NCBI RefSeq assembly: GCF_947507565.1
Contig: NC_089184.1
Span: 2,108,001 to 2,172,000, forward strand
Length of the DNA stretch: 64,000 nt
Reading direction: 5' to 3'
Source of the DNA: Oscarella lobularis
Taxonomy: Eukaryota > Porifera > Homoscleromorpha > Homosclerophorida > Oscarellidae
Below, one piece after another: positions 1-10,800 of the stretch. The notes beneath the pieces are model-generated. The model did not search any database, had not been told where the DNA came from, and was given only the letters and a program-made list of their open reading frames with translations. Numbering within the stretch: position 1 is the stretch's first letter; each line of letters begins with the position of its first letter. A program made the position numbers and the translations under genes.

Positions 1-1545
1 ATTCTTGTCTCGTCGTCATTTTATTCGAAAAGGCCGAGAGTGCATTAAAAACCGATAAAAAAAGATGGGGGCGTTTTGGCAGCTTCCTGATCTGTGCCGA
101 AGAGCATCAAGTAGCATACGCCTTTCTTCAGTCTTGGAAAACGCTACTCAGAGAAAAAAATTGATGGAGGGGAGGCTCGTCCCATAAAACGGAAAGTTTT
201 AAACAAACTAAATAAAAAATTTCTTTAAAAAATTTAGAGCTATGGTTAAGAACATTTTACATTTGACGGATACCGACGGAAGCATTTTGGCTGGCGCTGT
301 CGCAGGCGGCGTTGTTAATGAACTCTCCCCTTCTCAGCACTACGAACGGCCCCACAAATTTGTTTTGCAGTCCCTATGTGAACGCCGACTCCGCAAGGGC
401 CCCTAGTTTTAAAACTGATCACTCGCTGTCTTCATCAAGAAGGCTCTCGCTTATTGCTCTAAACGGTGACATTAGTGAGCAAGTAGAAGTGCGGCTTACG
501 TACAGTACCTATATGTTAGAAAGAAGCGTGACGTCATGTCACGCGCTATATTTTATTTCCTTTCTGCGCCACGCAAAATCAGAGACATCTAGAAACCAGA
601 CAAATGATTCAAATTTGATGTAAAGTGGGTGGATGCCATGCAAGATTGCTCACCGGCAGCGGATACGTAACAAAAATGAGAAATGGGGCGTGGGACGTGT
701 TCTCTCGACTTCAGCTATTCCTGCGACCGTGTAGACCAAGAATAAGGGTGAATACGGATTTACGGTAATGAATTCAGCGATACTAAAAATATTGCCGCCA
801 CTTTGGGGAAGCAGTGTTCAGCGTTTCACTAGCCAGCGGCATGTGGACAAGAAAAATTTACGAGAACGTTTTCGAACGCAAAAAGCGTTACAAACTTCTT
901 CAGATCACCTAGTACGTGTTATTAAATGGTTAATGCACGTTACCGACGTTACTGACGTTGCGCAGCGAAGCATGCGCAGTTGAGTCACCGTTTTAAAAGC
1001 AACAGCGAAGAAGACGCGTTTCCTTTTTCTCTCTCGATCGTTCGGTTTTTCCTCGATGACAACGAACAAGCAATCGCTGGCGGCAAACCCGCCAGTTCAA
1101 GCGCACGACCAACCGGCGTAGACAATCGGAAACACGGAGCTTTTGCAGCTGTTAACCATCGCTGTCGCCACCGGCGCGGCGCAGGCCTTGGCGCAACAAT
1201 CGTCTAGCAACCTGACGCGACGGGTAGAACCTGCCAGCGGCGGTACGCCCACGCCAAAGGCGGAAGCGAAGGACGGTCACAACAAAGGTAAAAAAGGGGA
1301 CAAGGGGCCCGGTCACACGACGCCGACGGCAGCAGGGCCCATAGCAGGCTGGTTGGTGCCGTTGAAGGACAGGCGCGCTCGGCATGAGGAGGGGACGCGA
1401 TGGCGGGTCAGGGTGCGCACTCGATAGCTAAACAAGGTGCGGCAGGCGAGGACGGTCTGCCGGAGGCGGACTAGATCGCTCATGTGCGAGCGGCAGCACG
1501 TCCGAGGGCGCGCCGCAGAGCGCGGCGACCGGCAGTGGTAGCGCG
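1..1545. other. No recognisable gene; AT-rich then GC-rich leader of gag-like ORF
   Basis: I see no recognisable protein or RNA between 1 and about 1140. Short open frames exist at 312-623 and 768-983 but have no familiar motifs and biased, low-complexity composition. From about 1000 the composition becomes GC-rich. An open frame at 1143-1427 is basic and Gly/Pro/Lys-rich, and could be a broken N-terminal part of the gag-like ORF that starts at 1546. That link is inference from proximity and composition only. Confidence 0.4.
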
Positions 1546-2064
1546 ATGACTGGTGGGGCAAGCGGCAGCGCGCCGATCAAGCCTGGAGTACCTGGCGGCG
1601 CGGAGAAGTTCAGAACAATTTCGCTCCTGGCGGAGGCACTGAAAGGAGCGGCGGCAAAGTCGGCGTCTACGGCATCGGCGTATCTGCTGGATGAAGGAGT
1701 TGCAATTCCGGGCAAGCTGGTCGCGCGCATTCAGTCAAAAGAATATCTCGACATGAGCGAGCTACTCCCGGAAAACATTGAATGCCGGCAGCAAGAAGAG
1801 CTTTCTCCGTTTCGCAAACTGGTGCTGGTCGGGCAGCGCTCACGGAGGGAAATGACCAGCATTCTGGCGTGGATACGGTGCTTCGCCGCGTACGCCATTG
1901 TGCGGTGCGCGAAGTTTCCGGGTGACGTTCTCCCACTGTTAGAGTATCAACGCATGATTGTGCGTCAGGCAGAGACACGCGGCGGACTCGGTTGGCGCAG
2001 CTACGACGGTTGGCGCAGCTACGACGAGCAGTTTCGTAGGCTGGCGGCGGCGAACCCAAGATAA
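1546..2064 (+). CDS. Gag-like ORF of a DIRS-like/tyrosine-recombinase retroelement (fragment)
   Basis: A 172-residue frame. Its central part (about residues 50-165) resembles short Gag-like proteins that, in cnidarian and sponge genomes, sit upstream of reverse transcriptase or tyrosine recombinase ORFs. Diagnostic stretches are PAKLVARIQ-type (here IPGKLVARIQSKEYLDMSEL), a conserved ILAWIRCFAAY helix, and LLEYQRMIVRQA followed by a W-x-YD-x-FRR tail. The tail contains a perfect in-frame 18-bp duplication (1990-2007 and 2008-2025) that repeats the GWRSYD block. The ORF ends at 2064, directly next to dispersed repeat R1, so the downstream part of the element is missing. Family assignment is from remembered motif patterns; the wider class (DIRS versus another gag) is uncertain. 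Confidence 0.5.
   Translation: MTGGASGSAPIKPGVPGGAEKFRTISLLAEALKGAAAKSASTASAYLLDEGVAIPGKLVARIQSKEYLDMSELLPENIECRQQEELSPFRKLVLVGQRSRREMTSILAWIRCFAAYAIVRCAKFPGDVLPLLEYQRMIVRQAETRGGLGWRSYDGWRSYDEQFRRLAAANPR
1990..2025 (+). repeat. Perfect 18-bp in-frame tandem duplication
   Basis: Two exact head-to-tail copies of an 18-bp unit beginning GGTTGGCGCAGC lie inside the gag-like ORF. They keep the frame and double the residues GWRSYD. This looks like a recent slippage event. Confidence 0.9.
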
Positions 2065-2068
2065 CAAT

Positions 2069-3145
2069 ATTGAAAAAACCTACGTTTGACCGAACAAAAT
2101 TCTTATAGTTCCCACGTCGCGTAGAGGTACATTTCGCTCGACTTGCGCCATCGCATCTTTCCGTAAACAAATCAGACGTACGGCACTAACACATAATCTC
2201 AGTAAAGGCTATGTCTAAGAAATTTTCGCAAATTTTTCGCGACACGATTCCGCTTATTTTGCAAGTATATTTCAAAAAAGATGCTGTGTTCTCCTTCATT
2301 AATATCTAAGAACAGAAAAACGTTTACAAAACATAAGTGCAGACTTGTTAAAAAAGCCACTACCATAATCACAAGTGTGAATAAAGGACCAGAAAAAGAA
2401 ACGCGGAACTTGGAAAGAGAAAAAACACCCAACAACAAATCCGGTATAGATTCTAAGAAGCTCTGCCAATCAGTGTTTCACCCGTTTTCAACAGAAGAAA
2501 AAAACAGAATACAATTACCGGCTCTAAGAGCGACGTTGGTGACAGGACGCGCAGCAGCGATAGAAACTGAGTGCAGGATCACAGAATCGTTTGCTCGCCA
2601 TTTCTTTGCAAAAACTGCGGCTCACTCTGTCTCTAAATAAGCTGTCGCCTTAAAAAAAGTAAATTTGCCATTAAAAGCCGCGGCTGAAGTTAATAGTAGC
2701 CGCAAAAAAAGTGCGGTTTCTATTCGAGCGTGTGGGACATGTTTCTCTTAATAGATCGCTTTTTTTAGTGTTGAATTCTAAAAATTTATTGTCTGAATTT
2801 GCTCACACTAAGACATTAAAATGTATTACTTGGTGTCTAATATCTCAAGACAGGTTTGTCCGCGAACGCTGCTTGTGGGCAATAAATTCTGCACGATTTC
2901 GCTCTTAACCACTACCAAATAGAAACGCCGATCAATAAGGATAACGTGACAGCAGCGTCATTATAACAGCGTACCTTCAACCGCAACTCGTAAGTGCCGT
3001 AGTTTCGCCCGCTCGTTTACCGCATTATTGAAATTTCCTAATTCTTTAACTAAAAGAAAAAGTGATTGAAATTATATTATTAACGAGCTGGCTACAAAAT
3101 GACTCTTACTGCATTCCTCCGTGAGCGGAAGTGCAGCTGCGGCAG
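2069..3145 (-). mobile_element. Dispersed repeat R1, copy A (inverted relative to 58.7-59.8 kb)
   Basis: About 1.08 kb here is nearly identical to the reverse complement of 58712-59788. Landmarks shared in order include the outer boundary ATTGAAAAAACCTACG, a block with a long hydrophobic ORF (2199-2438 minus, 79 aa, with the stretch LVIMVVAF and a basic tail), a block that matches the left end of the MITE at 25606, and splice-like blocks ending CTTTTTCTTTTAG when read on the minus strand. The right end merges into the GC-rich Ala-coding minisatellite at 3133. The sequence looks like one member of a mobile family, but I cannot name the class and see no terminal inverted repeats of its own. Confidence 0.75.
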
Positions 3146-3503
3146 CGGCGGCGGCGTTCACGGCGGCATCAACCGCCGCGGCGACGGCGGCGGCGGGGTT
3201 CACGGCGGCATCAACCGCTGCGGCGACGGCGGCGGGGGGACTCACAGCTCCATCAACCGCCGCGGCAACGGCGGCGGCGGCGGGACTCACGGCGGCATCA
3301 ACCGCCGCGGCGACATCGGCGGCGGAACTCACGGCGGCGGCGGAACTCACGGCGGCGGCGGAAGGCGTCGAGGCGGAGGCGGAAGGCGTCGAGGCAACGG
3401 CGGAAGGCGTCGAGGCGGCGGGGGAGGGCGGTACAGCGGCGGCGGCACGGTAGGTGGAGGCGGCCATACGCGTCCTAATACGGTCGGTTGCACGCCAACG
3501 CAA
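3072..3503 (-). CDS. Ala-rich ORF with a conserved tail, part of R1 family
   Basis: An open frame of 143 codons made almost entirely of Ala/Ser/Val/Asp repeats (AAVDAAVNPA-type units) and ending in KSHFVASSLII. The same tail, KSHFVASSLI, ends a different Ala-rich frame at 10.48-10.62 kb and is present at 58.73-58.77 kb. Against the 10.6 kb copy, the base differences in the K-S-H-F codons are synonymous (AGT/AGT, CAT/CAC, TTT/TTC), which suggests the tail was once selected as protein. The start codon is not determined. The function is unknown. The repetitive part could simply be an open minisatellite. Confidence 0.35.
   Translation of the reverse strand: MRWRATDRIRTRMAASTYRAAAAVPPSPAASTPSAVASTPSASASTPSAAAVSSAAAVSSAADVAAAVDAAVSPAAAAVAAAVDGAVSPPAAVAAAVDAAVNPAAAVAAAVDAAVNAAAAAAAALPLTEECSKSHFVASSLII
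3133..3445. repeat. GC-rich minisatellite (42-45 bp, then 18 and 21 bp units)
   Basis: Direct reading shows about four units of 42-45 bp built on CACGGCGGCATCAACCGCC, then two 18-bp units and three 21-bp units built on AAGGCGTCGAGGC. All three frames on both strands are open for long stretches because the unit lengths are multiples of three, so ORFs here are weak evidence of coding. Confidence 0.85.
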
Positions 3504-4789
3504 CGTCCGAACGCGTCATGGTACGTGTATGGTCCGTTTGAGGCGAGGCGACGACTGGCGTGGAGGCGGCGACGTGTTTTAACGGAGTCGGCGACGATTC
3601 CATTGCGACGTCGACGGCAACGTCGAATTCTCCCGCGCGACGAACTATTTTGAGGACGACGTCGATTTCTTGGTCTAAGAGGGCCGCGCGGAAATCTTTA
3701 CCAAGCGGCGTTGCGTCGATGACGTGGAAAAGCGCCGCCCCGGAACGCGAATAAGTCTCGGTTGCATTGCCTTGAGTGTCGCCACGGCGACGTCCTCGAC
3801 GTTTCCGTAGACAAGAGTGTTCGAAAGCGATTATACGCAATGTTTCTCGTCGCATGGCTTGATCAAAGTAGCGGGTGTCGCGACCACTTGTCGACAAGAA
3901 ACGGAGCTGACTTCATTCCAAAGGCGAGAAACGTGCCAAACATAACCGTCAGTTCTTTTTTTGTCGTTTCAAAATTAGGATCCTAAAAATAAATTAGATG
4001 TTGCTTTTCAAAAAAGCTTGATATCAATTTACCTTCAATTTTCCGTATTTGTTTGTTTCTGTTACAATGTAATTCATAACAACATCGTCAAAGAATTTTT
4101 GAAAAACAATATTGGTGTTTCGTTGCCTGACACCGCAGAAGTAATGCCTGTCGGCTCAGTGCATTCGTCGAACGACGGAAGACATGAATCGCAATCGAAA
4201 ATTGTTTGCGAATATCCTCGATGTAGCGTGTTCGTAAGTTCGATAATGACGCCGGTATGCTGCCGAATATTTTGCGCAGCAGCGCCGTCACTCTCGTCAG
4301 CCTCACTATCGTCGTCTCGTTCGTCAGGATCGCCGGGGTCACCATCATCCTCTTGTAGGGCACCGCCAAGATCAAAGTCGTCATCGCCATCGTCGCTTTC
4401 GTCGCAAACCATGTACTCAGCGTCTCCGTTACCGCTACATTCATCGTCGTCCTCTTTGTCATCACCGTCGTTAGATGACCAGTCGCCGCTAGATTCATCG
4501 TCGTCGTCTTCTACTTCAACTCCAAATTCGTCGCGGAATTTCAAAAGACGATATTCTGACTCTGTCAAACGGTAGCGAGGTTTCTCGTCGTCAGAGTCTT
4601 CAGTGCTATCGCTTTCAGCCCTTTCGCCGTCCCCGACAAATGGTTGAGCAGCTACAGGATCGGCAAGACGCTTGCTGAGCGCTGGAAACGCGTATCGAGG
4701 TCCTTCTTCGTCGTCGTCACCGCTATCGTCATTTTCGTTACCGCTATCGTCGTCGTCCTTGTCAACGCTATCGTCGTCGCCGCCGACGC

Positions 4790-4821
<32 letters not shown>

Positions 4822-5195
4822 CTACTGCCGCCTTCATCGTCATCTTCACTATGTGAATCGGATTCCTCAGCGGCAGCTATGAAAAAACTAAAATCAATCA
4901 TGCTATGCATCAAACTATTTTACTAGGTTTTCTTCTTTTCGCAGGAGATTGCACAGGCAACGTCAAAATCGATTGGTCAAGCGATTCATTGACCAAAACA
5001 TCATCTAAGGAAAAAATCTGCTACAAAATATAATTTCTATTATTAGAACTTACCTTGCGCGATCTCGAGGGGATCTCTTGAAGGACGAGGCGATTGCTCT
5101 TCGAAACTCACCTTTTCCTCTTCCTCTTCCAATTGAAGGTCCTCTGCGTCTCCCGAAACGTCCAATATCGCTGCGGCGGCTTCTTCTGGGTCCAT
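3475..5195 (-). pseudogene. PiggyBac-like (PGBD-type) transposase relic with acidic N-terminus
   Basis: Read on the minus strand, a start at 5195 gives MDPEEAAAAILDV and a Glu-rich exon to 5054. A GTAAGT..TTAG intron leads to a second exon (5004-4924), and a third exon from 4876 encodes a long Asp/Glu/Ser-rich region (to about 4150). It then reaches the piggyBac landmark EPTGIT followed by TPILFFK, and after a one-base frameshift FFDDVVMNYIVTETNKY. After a further intron (donor about 4025) comes KKELTVMFGTFLAFGMK..VDKWSRHP, matching the conserved FLG-x-MG-x-K-P..YWS segment of the DDE domain. Beyond that, several frameshifts separate RNIAYNRFRTLL and an AVDVAM stretch in the position of SVDEAM, where the Glu is lost. 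Known family: cut-and-paste transposases targeting TTAA. It is inactive as read. Confidence 0.7.
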
Positions 5196-6739
5196 TGAAA
5201 CGATAGTTTATGCAGAAAATGCAAGCGAAGGAGTGCTTTAGCGCGCGCACCCTTTCGAAACCAGCCTTTTTTCTAGCGAAACGCGACATTTACGTCTAAT
5301 GCCAGAAAGCTGGGCTAAAGAATAGCCTAATAAATGCATTATGTCAGATAGCCAAACACCTAAAAAAGGAAAAAACGACATCGAAAAAAATAGCGCGCGC
5401 TAAAGAAGGGAGATTTGAAATAATTCAGCCTCTTTCACTCTAAAAAAATTAGAAAAAATATATAAGGTATCACCAAAGTCCAGTCTACATCACAGACAAA
5501 AATATGTGTTTTCAATATTTTTAGTGAATTTTGGCGTATTTCTGATGACGTATTGGTGTGTTGACGTCATGTTGGGGAACAAAGAAGCCTCAAAGCAATT
5601 TTTTAACGTCAAACTGTGTGCGAAACGATAAAACGTTTGATCGATCAGTAGATGTTTTCGAAATCAGCCGATTTCTGCCGTTTTTGCCAATGTTTTGGTC
5701 ACGTGACTTCATAGCGACGACTGGAGATACCCAGTATACCTTCATGCGTCTAATACAGCTACACGGGACGTTCGTGACGACAAAGAAAAATGCGCAAGCG
5801 CGAAACTCACTTTAGTGTCCTGATATGACACAAACGGTACATACATTAAAAATTTGAATTTTTGTCACAAACGTTTAAGGCTGCAAGGGGATTGCTAGGG
5901 GCGTGGTTAGCGTTGCCAAGAAGGCGTTCTTTCTCGCATTTTTGGGCATGGAAAGCGTACGCTAGCATGAAGACCAGAAACGGGGTGTAAACAGAGGACG
6001 GCCGTTGCCAAGTAGATACACAAAGACTAGCTAAACGCACCGATCGTAAATTGCGTTTAGCAATAGCGCCGAAAACAGCTGTTTTCGTCGTTTTTTCGCC
6101 CTTTGAACGGCTGTTATCGCCGAATAGCGGCATCGAACGCGATCGTCAGTCATCGCTTGACCCAACTACGGGAGGTTTTGTCGATTCGTCACCTATATGT
6201 CAAAATCGAGCCTGTTTTTAGCAAAAATCGGCCGCTAAAAGCGGAAATCGAGTCGTTTCTTCCGAATGGCGCAACGGCTTGCAAAACCGCTTCGTAGTTG
6301 AGTCTAGTGATGTCTGGCAATTGCGTTTGTCTCTGACGTGTATTGGGAAAATGGCCGTAGAAAGAACGAGAACCTTCCTCGAAGTAAAGCAAATGGTTGT
6401 AGCAGTTCTTCGAGTTACGGCCCCTCAAAGATCCACCGATCGATTTTTACCAAACGATTTGATACCTCCGTCAACGCGTTCTACATTGTATTCTACGTCC
6501 TAAGAGAGCCTCGTTTTCATGCTAACCTTTGATGTACGAATCCGCGTTATGGTCGAGATTATGCTATAGGCTGTCACGTGGTATGTGTAGTATGCCGAAT
6601 AGTCCTCGTCCTTGTCGCTGCACCAGTCACAGGCGCTGTGGATTAATCGAATGGAGGGACGAGTTACTCGATTCGATCGTTTCTCTCCTGAATGCAGGGG
6701 TACATCTCTTTCGTCCCATTTGCTGTTTTCGCCCTCGGA
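5196..6739. other. No recognisable gene; AT-rich intergenic DNA
   Basis: I see no protein domain, RNA gene or clear terminal repeat here. Several short frames exist (for example 5558-5815 and 5846-6133) but none shows family motifs. The stretch 6060-6130 has local GC-rich hairpins. The region could hold the missing ends of the piggyBac or Mutator relics that flank it. Confidence 0.4.
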
Positions 6740-8882
6740 TTATGCCACCAATTTCGAATTCTTTTTATTCTGTTCCAGTCCCTCGTCTCTACCAAATCCA
6801 CCTGCCATGTATTGGGTTCCTTCCCTCGCCTTCTGATCTGCCCATTTTGCTTTCTTGGCCTTTCGCTGCTGCCGCCTCAGGTTCTTGCACGCCTCGTCAT
6901 TTTTTCGTGCCTTAAAATAATCTCGTTTGAAATCCAGCTTTTTCCCAATTTCGAAAGCGTTCGATCCTCCTGGGCAGCCAGCTAATTCCAATAGTCGATA
7001 TATTGATCTTGCGCTATGATAGCCTGCAGCGAGCTTTGCGGCGGCCTCCACGAGTAGTGGACTTCGAAGTTATCTTTTAAGGCGAAATCCCCAAAGGACG
7101 TTATGGAAAGCATCGTTCTAAAACAGTGACACAATCATCTTTGCTCCACGTCAACAGGTGTCATACATAGCGGGTTCTGGGTGTAGCCTCGTTGGCGTCT
7201 TTAAAGCAGCTCTCGATTTGAGAGGCCGTTGAAACTCTCTTGCAGCGAATGGAAAAATGAGTGCGAGAGCAAATTTTTAGGCTTGTAGGTACGACTTTTC
7301 ATCGCCCAATCGAATTGCCACTTGCACCACGAGTTGGGCCTATAGGGCAGTCCTGGTGCCGTTGTGGTTCCGTCCTTGGGCATTAGCTGTGGTCGTTTGC
7401 TTCTTCCTTCCTGAAAGAGTCGCGTCCTTCATCGATGCAAACGGAGATGGCCTCGGCGTTTAGTTTGTTGTACTCCTCAGAGTACAATTCCGTTGAATGG
7501 TAAAATATCGCCTTGCATGCTGCTACCATTCCGTCTACATTTCCAACATTTTGACAAATGACAAGACCATAGGCTGTCTGAAATCTAAATTACTAATTCA
7601 TCCATTTGAAACATTTATCCATGCAAGTTTTCACATACTTGTCGATTATATTAGTCTTCAGACTGCGTGTCGCTGCTCCTCCGTCTTCCATAACAATGCC
7701 CTTCATTTTCTGTTTCCACGAGATTCTCAGGCGCGCACCCATTCGCTTTTAAACGTGGCCCACGCAGTCTTCTTTTTCAATGTGATGATGAGGTCCGTAA
7801 ATCTGTTAAAAATTTTACAGTATTGATTTTGCAACAATTTTTTTCAACTTACGTCAGACACCCTCTTAAAAGCTTTAGAGTCACAGTCACCAAGGAAATG
7901 CGTGTACCTTGGAGAATCAAGTAAATCAAGTGCACGGAACTGGAGAGATTTTATAAACCTCGATCAAATTTCTCTTCCGACAGTCCAAAAATTACGTGCG
8001 CTCCTTCGGCTTCCATTGCGTCGCCGCCAGCTTTGCTCGTGACGTTCTTTCTAGCTTCGATACGCGTCGCTCTCCTTGTCTGCGATCTCCTTTTTCATAC
8101 GAATGAACATTCTACAGTCGGTACAAAAAATGTTGAAATCGATCACGCATCCAACGTCGTAGAGGATTGCAGCCTGGAGACCAATGTGCGTCGAGCGGCC
8201 GCGCTTCTTCCACGTTCCGTCAAACGACACGCGAGTGTCGAATGTATCGTGAGCCGAAAGCCGTTCTTCTTTCGATGATACGCCACAGCGGACATAGCAG
8301 ATTCTTTTATAACCTATATTCATTTTCCATTCAAGTAAATAATATATTATTTTTATACCCCAGTCAATGCATCGTTCACATTACAAACGTGATCGTCCCA
8401 ACTGTCACGCAGCAAAGGTGGCGGCATGTTGAAGGCTGCGCAGAATTTGACGATCGCTTGTCGACTTGTGCCCATCATGATTGCGCCGACGGCGGCTCGC
8501 CGATGCACGTCAAAAGTCCTTCCGTTTTCCGAGGCGTTGTTTCGCAACGTGTCGAAGACCAATGTGTCTTTTTCGCACGTTTTACAGTACCCGCGAAGTT
8601 TCGAAGAAAGTCCGCTACTCGATTCCTGAATATCATGCAGCGAAAGACGACTTTTCCCGCAAAACCTGCACACCATCGCCGACAATAGCGAAGAAAAGAA
8701 AAACTGCGGTTCGATTAGCCTGTAGCCATCGACTGGCGAATGAGACGGCGAAGATTTTGGCGGATCAAATCTTGAGGCCGAGGAGCGACTTTTACGCCCT
8801 CCTTTTCTAACTTAGCGATTCTACGTTCATCGTCGGCAATTCGATCGACGAGCCGAAAGCCAGCGAACAGTTTTCGAGACAT
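6740..8882 (-). pseudogene. Mutator-like transposase (PF20700-type), intron-containing and frameshifted
   Basis: From 8882 the minus strand reads MSRKLFAGFRLVD, then DGYRLIEPQ and the zinc-binding region CRFCGKSRLSL..GYCKTCEK, with the helix RAAVGAIMMGTSRQAIVKFC. Next come the DDE landmarks: VSFDGTWKKRGRSTHIG (first catalytic Asp region), a C-x2-C pair near 8110, then RYTHFLGDCDSKAFKRV (second Asp), HIEKEDCVGHV-x-KRMGARL, a CPKDG..SWCKWQ motif near 7340, GYTQNP near 7180, and a basic C-terminal domain KLDFKRDYFKARK. Known family: Mutator-superfamily transposases common in invertebrates. The pieces lie in different frames with short intron-like gaps and at least one stop, so it is most likely a decayed copy. 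Terminal repeats were not identified. Confidence 0.75.
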
Positions 8883-10480
8883 GCGACTAGGTGGGTGAGT
8901 ACGTCTGTCCTAATTTTTGCCAACTGTTGAAAATCGGGGATTCGAGAAAATGCTATTATCAATGTTGCAAATTAGGCTAGAGACAGCCTGATTTGACAAT
9001 TGCAATTATTAGCATTGCAACAGCCGGATTTGACAAGCGCCATTCTCAAATAGCAATTTTCCATTGTTGGCTTTACTCATTCATAAAAGGCTATCAATAG
9101 CTGAAGTCCCCTTCGAATAAAAATCACTTCATGTCTCTGAAGAGTTTTGAAGAAGACTGCCACGCCGCTGGGTAAGCGGCGCTGCCTGACCGTGACAGAC
9201 TAATAGCACGTCTTCTTTATGCAGAGCTATAATTTCCCCCAGAAGCTGCAGACGCTGCTGACAGTAATACGGTCAGCAACGTCAATGAAAAAGCGGAGTG
9301 GAAAGCCCGAAAGCAACCGAGAGCGGTGTGCGAGGGCTCATCTAGCCCTCAAAAACGCCCGGTGGGTGAGTTCACGCGCGATCGAATAGATCGATCGGTA
9401 TACATAACATAAACTTTCTGCAGCTCGACCACCTACAATGAAATGTCGGTGTTAATCAAGACTACCCTGATAACTGCTCAGCTTGAAACATACGCTGAAA
9501 TTTTTCTTCCTTGGCCGTCCTCTTTTCCTACGCTTTTCCCGCTGTGTCTTCCTTTGTAGATTTGTCCGTTCCGACAAGAGCAACTTTCTTCCTATAACAA
9601 CGGTTCAACACTAGATAAGCAAGCAAAAGTGGATTATAGCGAAATGTACTCTTCAGGGATTTAATATTTTCACAAAAATTACACAAAGTTAAAGGCGCGC
9701 GTTTAGACTTATACGAAGACCAAGAACGCCTAAGACTACTTCATTGTAGCATAATGCACTACAGCAACAACGCGGCAAAAAGGTGTAAGCGGCGATACTT
9801 ATAATAGCTGCTTCGTTTTCTTAGGAAAATTACACTAACCGTTTTTGCCCCTAAAACGCGACATATCTACGCGAGGGATGCTTCTACATGAGTGGCAGAG
9901 CGCGAATACAATAGCGGGATCATAACGGTGACGATAGGTATGAAACAAAAGTAGCGACACGCAGCTAAAACAATATAATTTTCCCGCAGGAACACGTGTG
10001 GCCGACGACTCTACGGGGCGTTACCATGCATCGGATCTGTGTCGTCCTACACGGGCAGCGTGCTTCGTTTCCAATACAATTCCTCTCAAATCCTTGGTGC
10101 AACACCATGGCGTTTTTGAAGATCACATTTTTGAAATCTTGCCATTTCCTTAGCAAAAATAGCAGAGATTAAACTTTTTCACCATTTTTTCTTTTGCGCT
10201 TTCTCCCATTTTTAAGATGCGAGATATTGGAGAGAAGCTTGTAAAGGGCTGATTGGATGTACGTGCCTCATCAGTTCTGGCACAAGGCATGGCCGCCTTG
10301 GGCTGATTGCTCTTGACGTGGTGGAAAAAATTGCTTGTTTTCTGATTGGCTGACTCTTGTATCCAAGAAACACAAATTTTTTTTCGTTTATGAAGTAGCA
10401 GAAAAATTACTTATTTCCGTAAAAAGATTCATTTTTCTGCAGGCACTATTGTTCTTTCGTATAGGAGATAATAGAAAGCG
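8883..10480. other. No recognisable protein; short repeats and possible structured RNA
   Basis: No protein family is visible. Around 8970-9060 a motif TTTGACAA..GCAAT recurs in both orientations, giving a local AT-rich palindromic texture. A 66-base hairpin-forming segment lies at about 9150-9220 and is listed separately. The remainder (9350-10480) is AT-rich with no clear feature. Confidence 0.4.
9149..9220 (+). ncRNA. Candidate structured RNA or cruciform
   Basis: The segment can form an outer stem AAGAAGAC with GTCTTCTT, extended by TGC with GCA, enclosing a stem-loop GCCGC-TGGGTAA-GCGGC and a second weaker arm. A further hairpin GCTGAC..GTCAGC follows near 9255. This resembles small structured RNAs in shape only. 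I could not match it to a snoRNA, tRNA or ribozyme consensus, and chance is possible. Confidence 0.2.
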
Positions 10481-10800
10481 AAAAAGTAGCACGAAAACGC
10501 CACGCCGCCCCCAGTGCCGCCGCCTCCGCAGCCGCGACCGTCTACGACCTCGGCGACAACCTCGCCCGCGACCTCGACGATGAAGCTGGCAAGAGTCACT
10601 TCGTAGCCAGCTCGTTAATTAAATAATTACAATCACTTTTTCTTTTAGTCAATGGTAAGAAAGAGACGAAATGATTTAATTAGTATTACTTATTTTTTAC
10701 AAGACAAACCTTTATGTTTGATGGACCAATTAAACGTCGCAGCTGAAGGTAGGCGGTTATTGTTGCTATCTTCGCTGTCAGGTTCAACGTATTGAGATAC
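10480..10800 (+). mobile_element. Partial R1-family copy C
   Basis: The frame ending at 10624 reads an Ala-rich stretch, then DLDDEAGKSHFVASSLIK and a stop. It is followed by AATTACAATCACTTTTTCTTTTAG, almost as in the two R1 copies. Further on, a block ending in QLNVAAE plus a GTAGGC splice donor (10749) parallels QLRVAVE plus GTACGC in the 58.8 kb copy. Nucleotide identity is clearly lower than between copies A and B, so this is an older relative. Confidence 0.55.

Noticed and set aside
3099-3653. Gly/Arg-rich and Ala-rich ORFs on the plus strand over the GC minisatellite
   Set aside because: All frames stay open because repeat units are multiples of three; composition is a by-product of the repeat. 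Only the minus-strand tail shared with other copies has independent support.
4018-4575. Ser-rich plus-strand ORF (185 aa) opposite the acidic region
   Set aside because: It is the antisense of the Asp/Glu-rich piggyBac N-terminus (GAC/GAT triplets read as GTC/ATC or TCG/TCA); it has no motif of its own.
5341-5420. Possible CRISPR-like or tandem array
   Set aside because: No repeated units with regular spacers; the window is eukaryotic.
9149-9220. Hammerhead, twister or HDV-like ribozyme
   Set aside because: The conserved core bases of these ribozymes are not present in the right order; only generic hairpins are seen.
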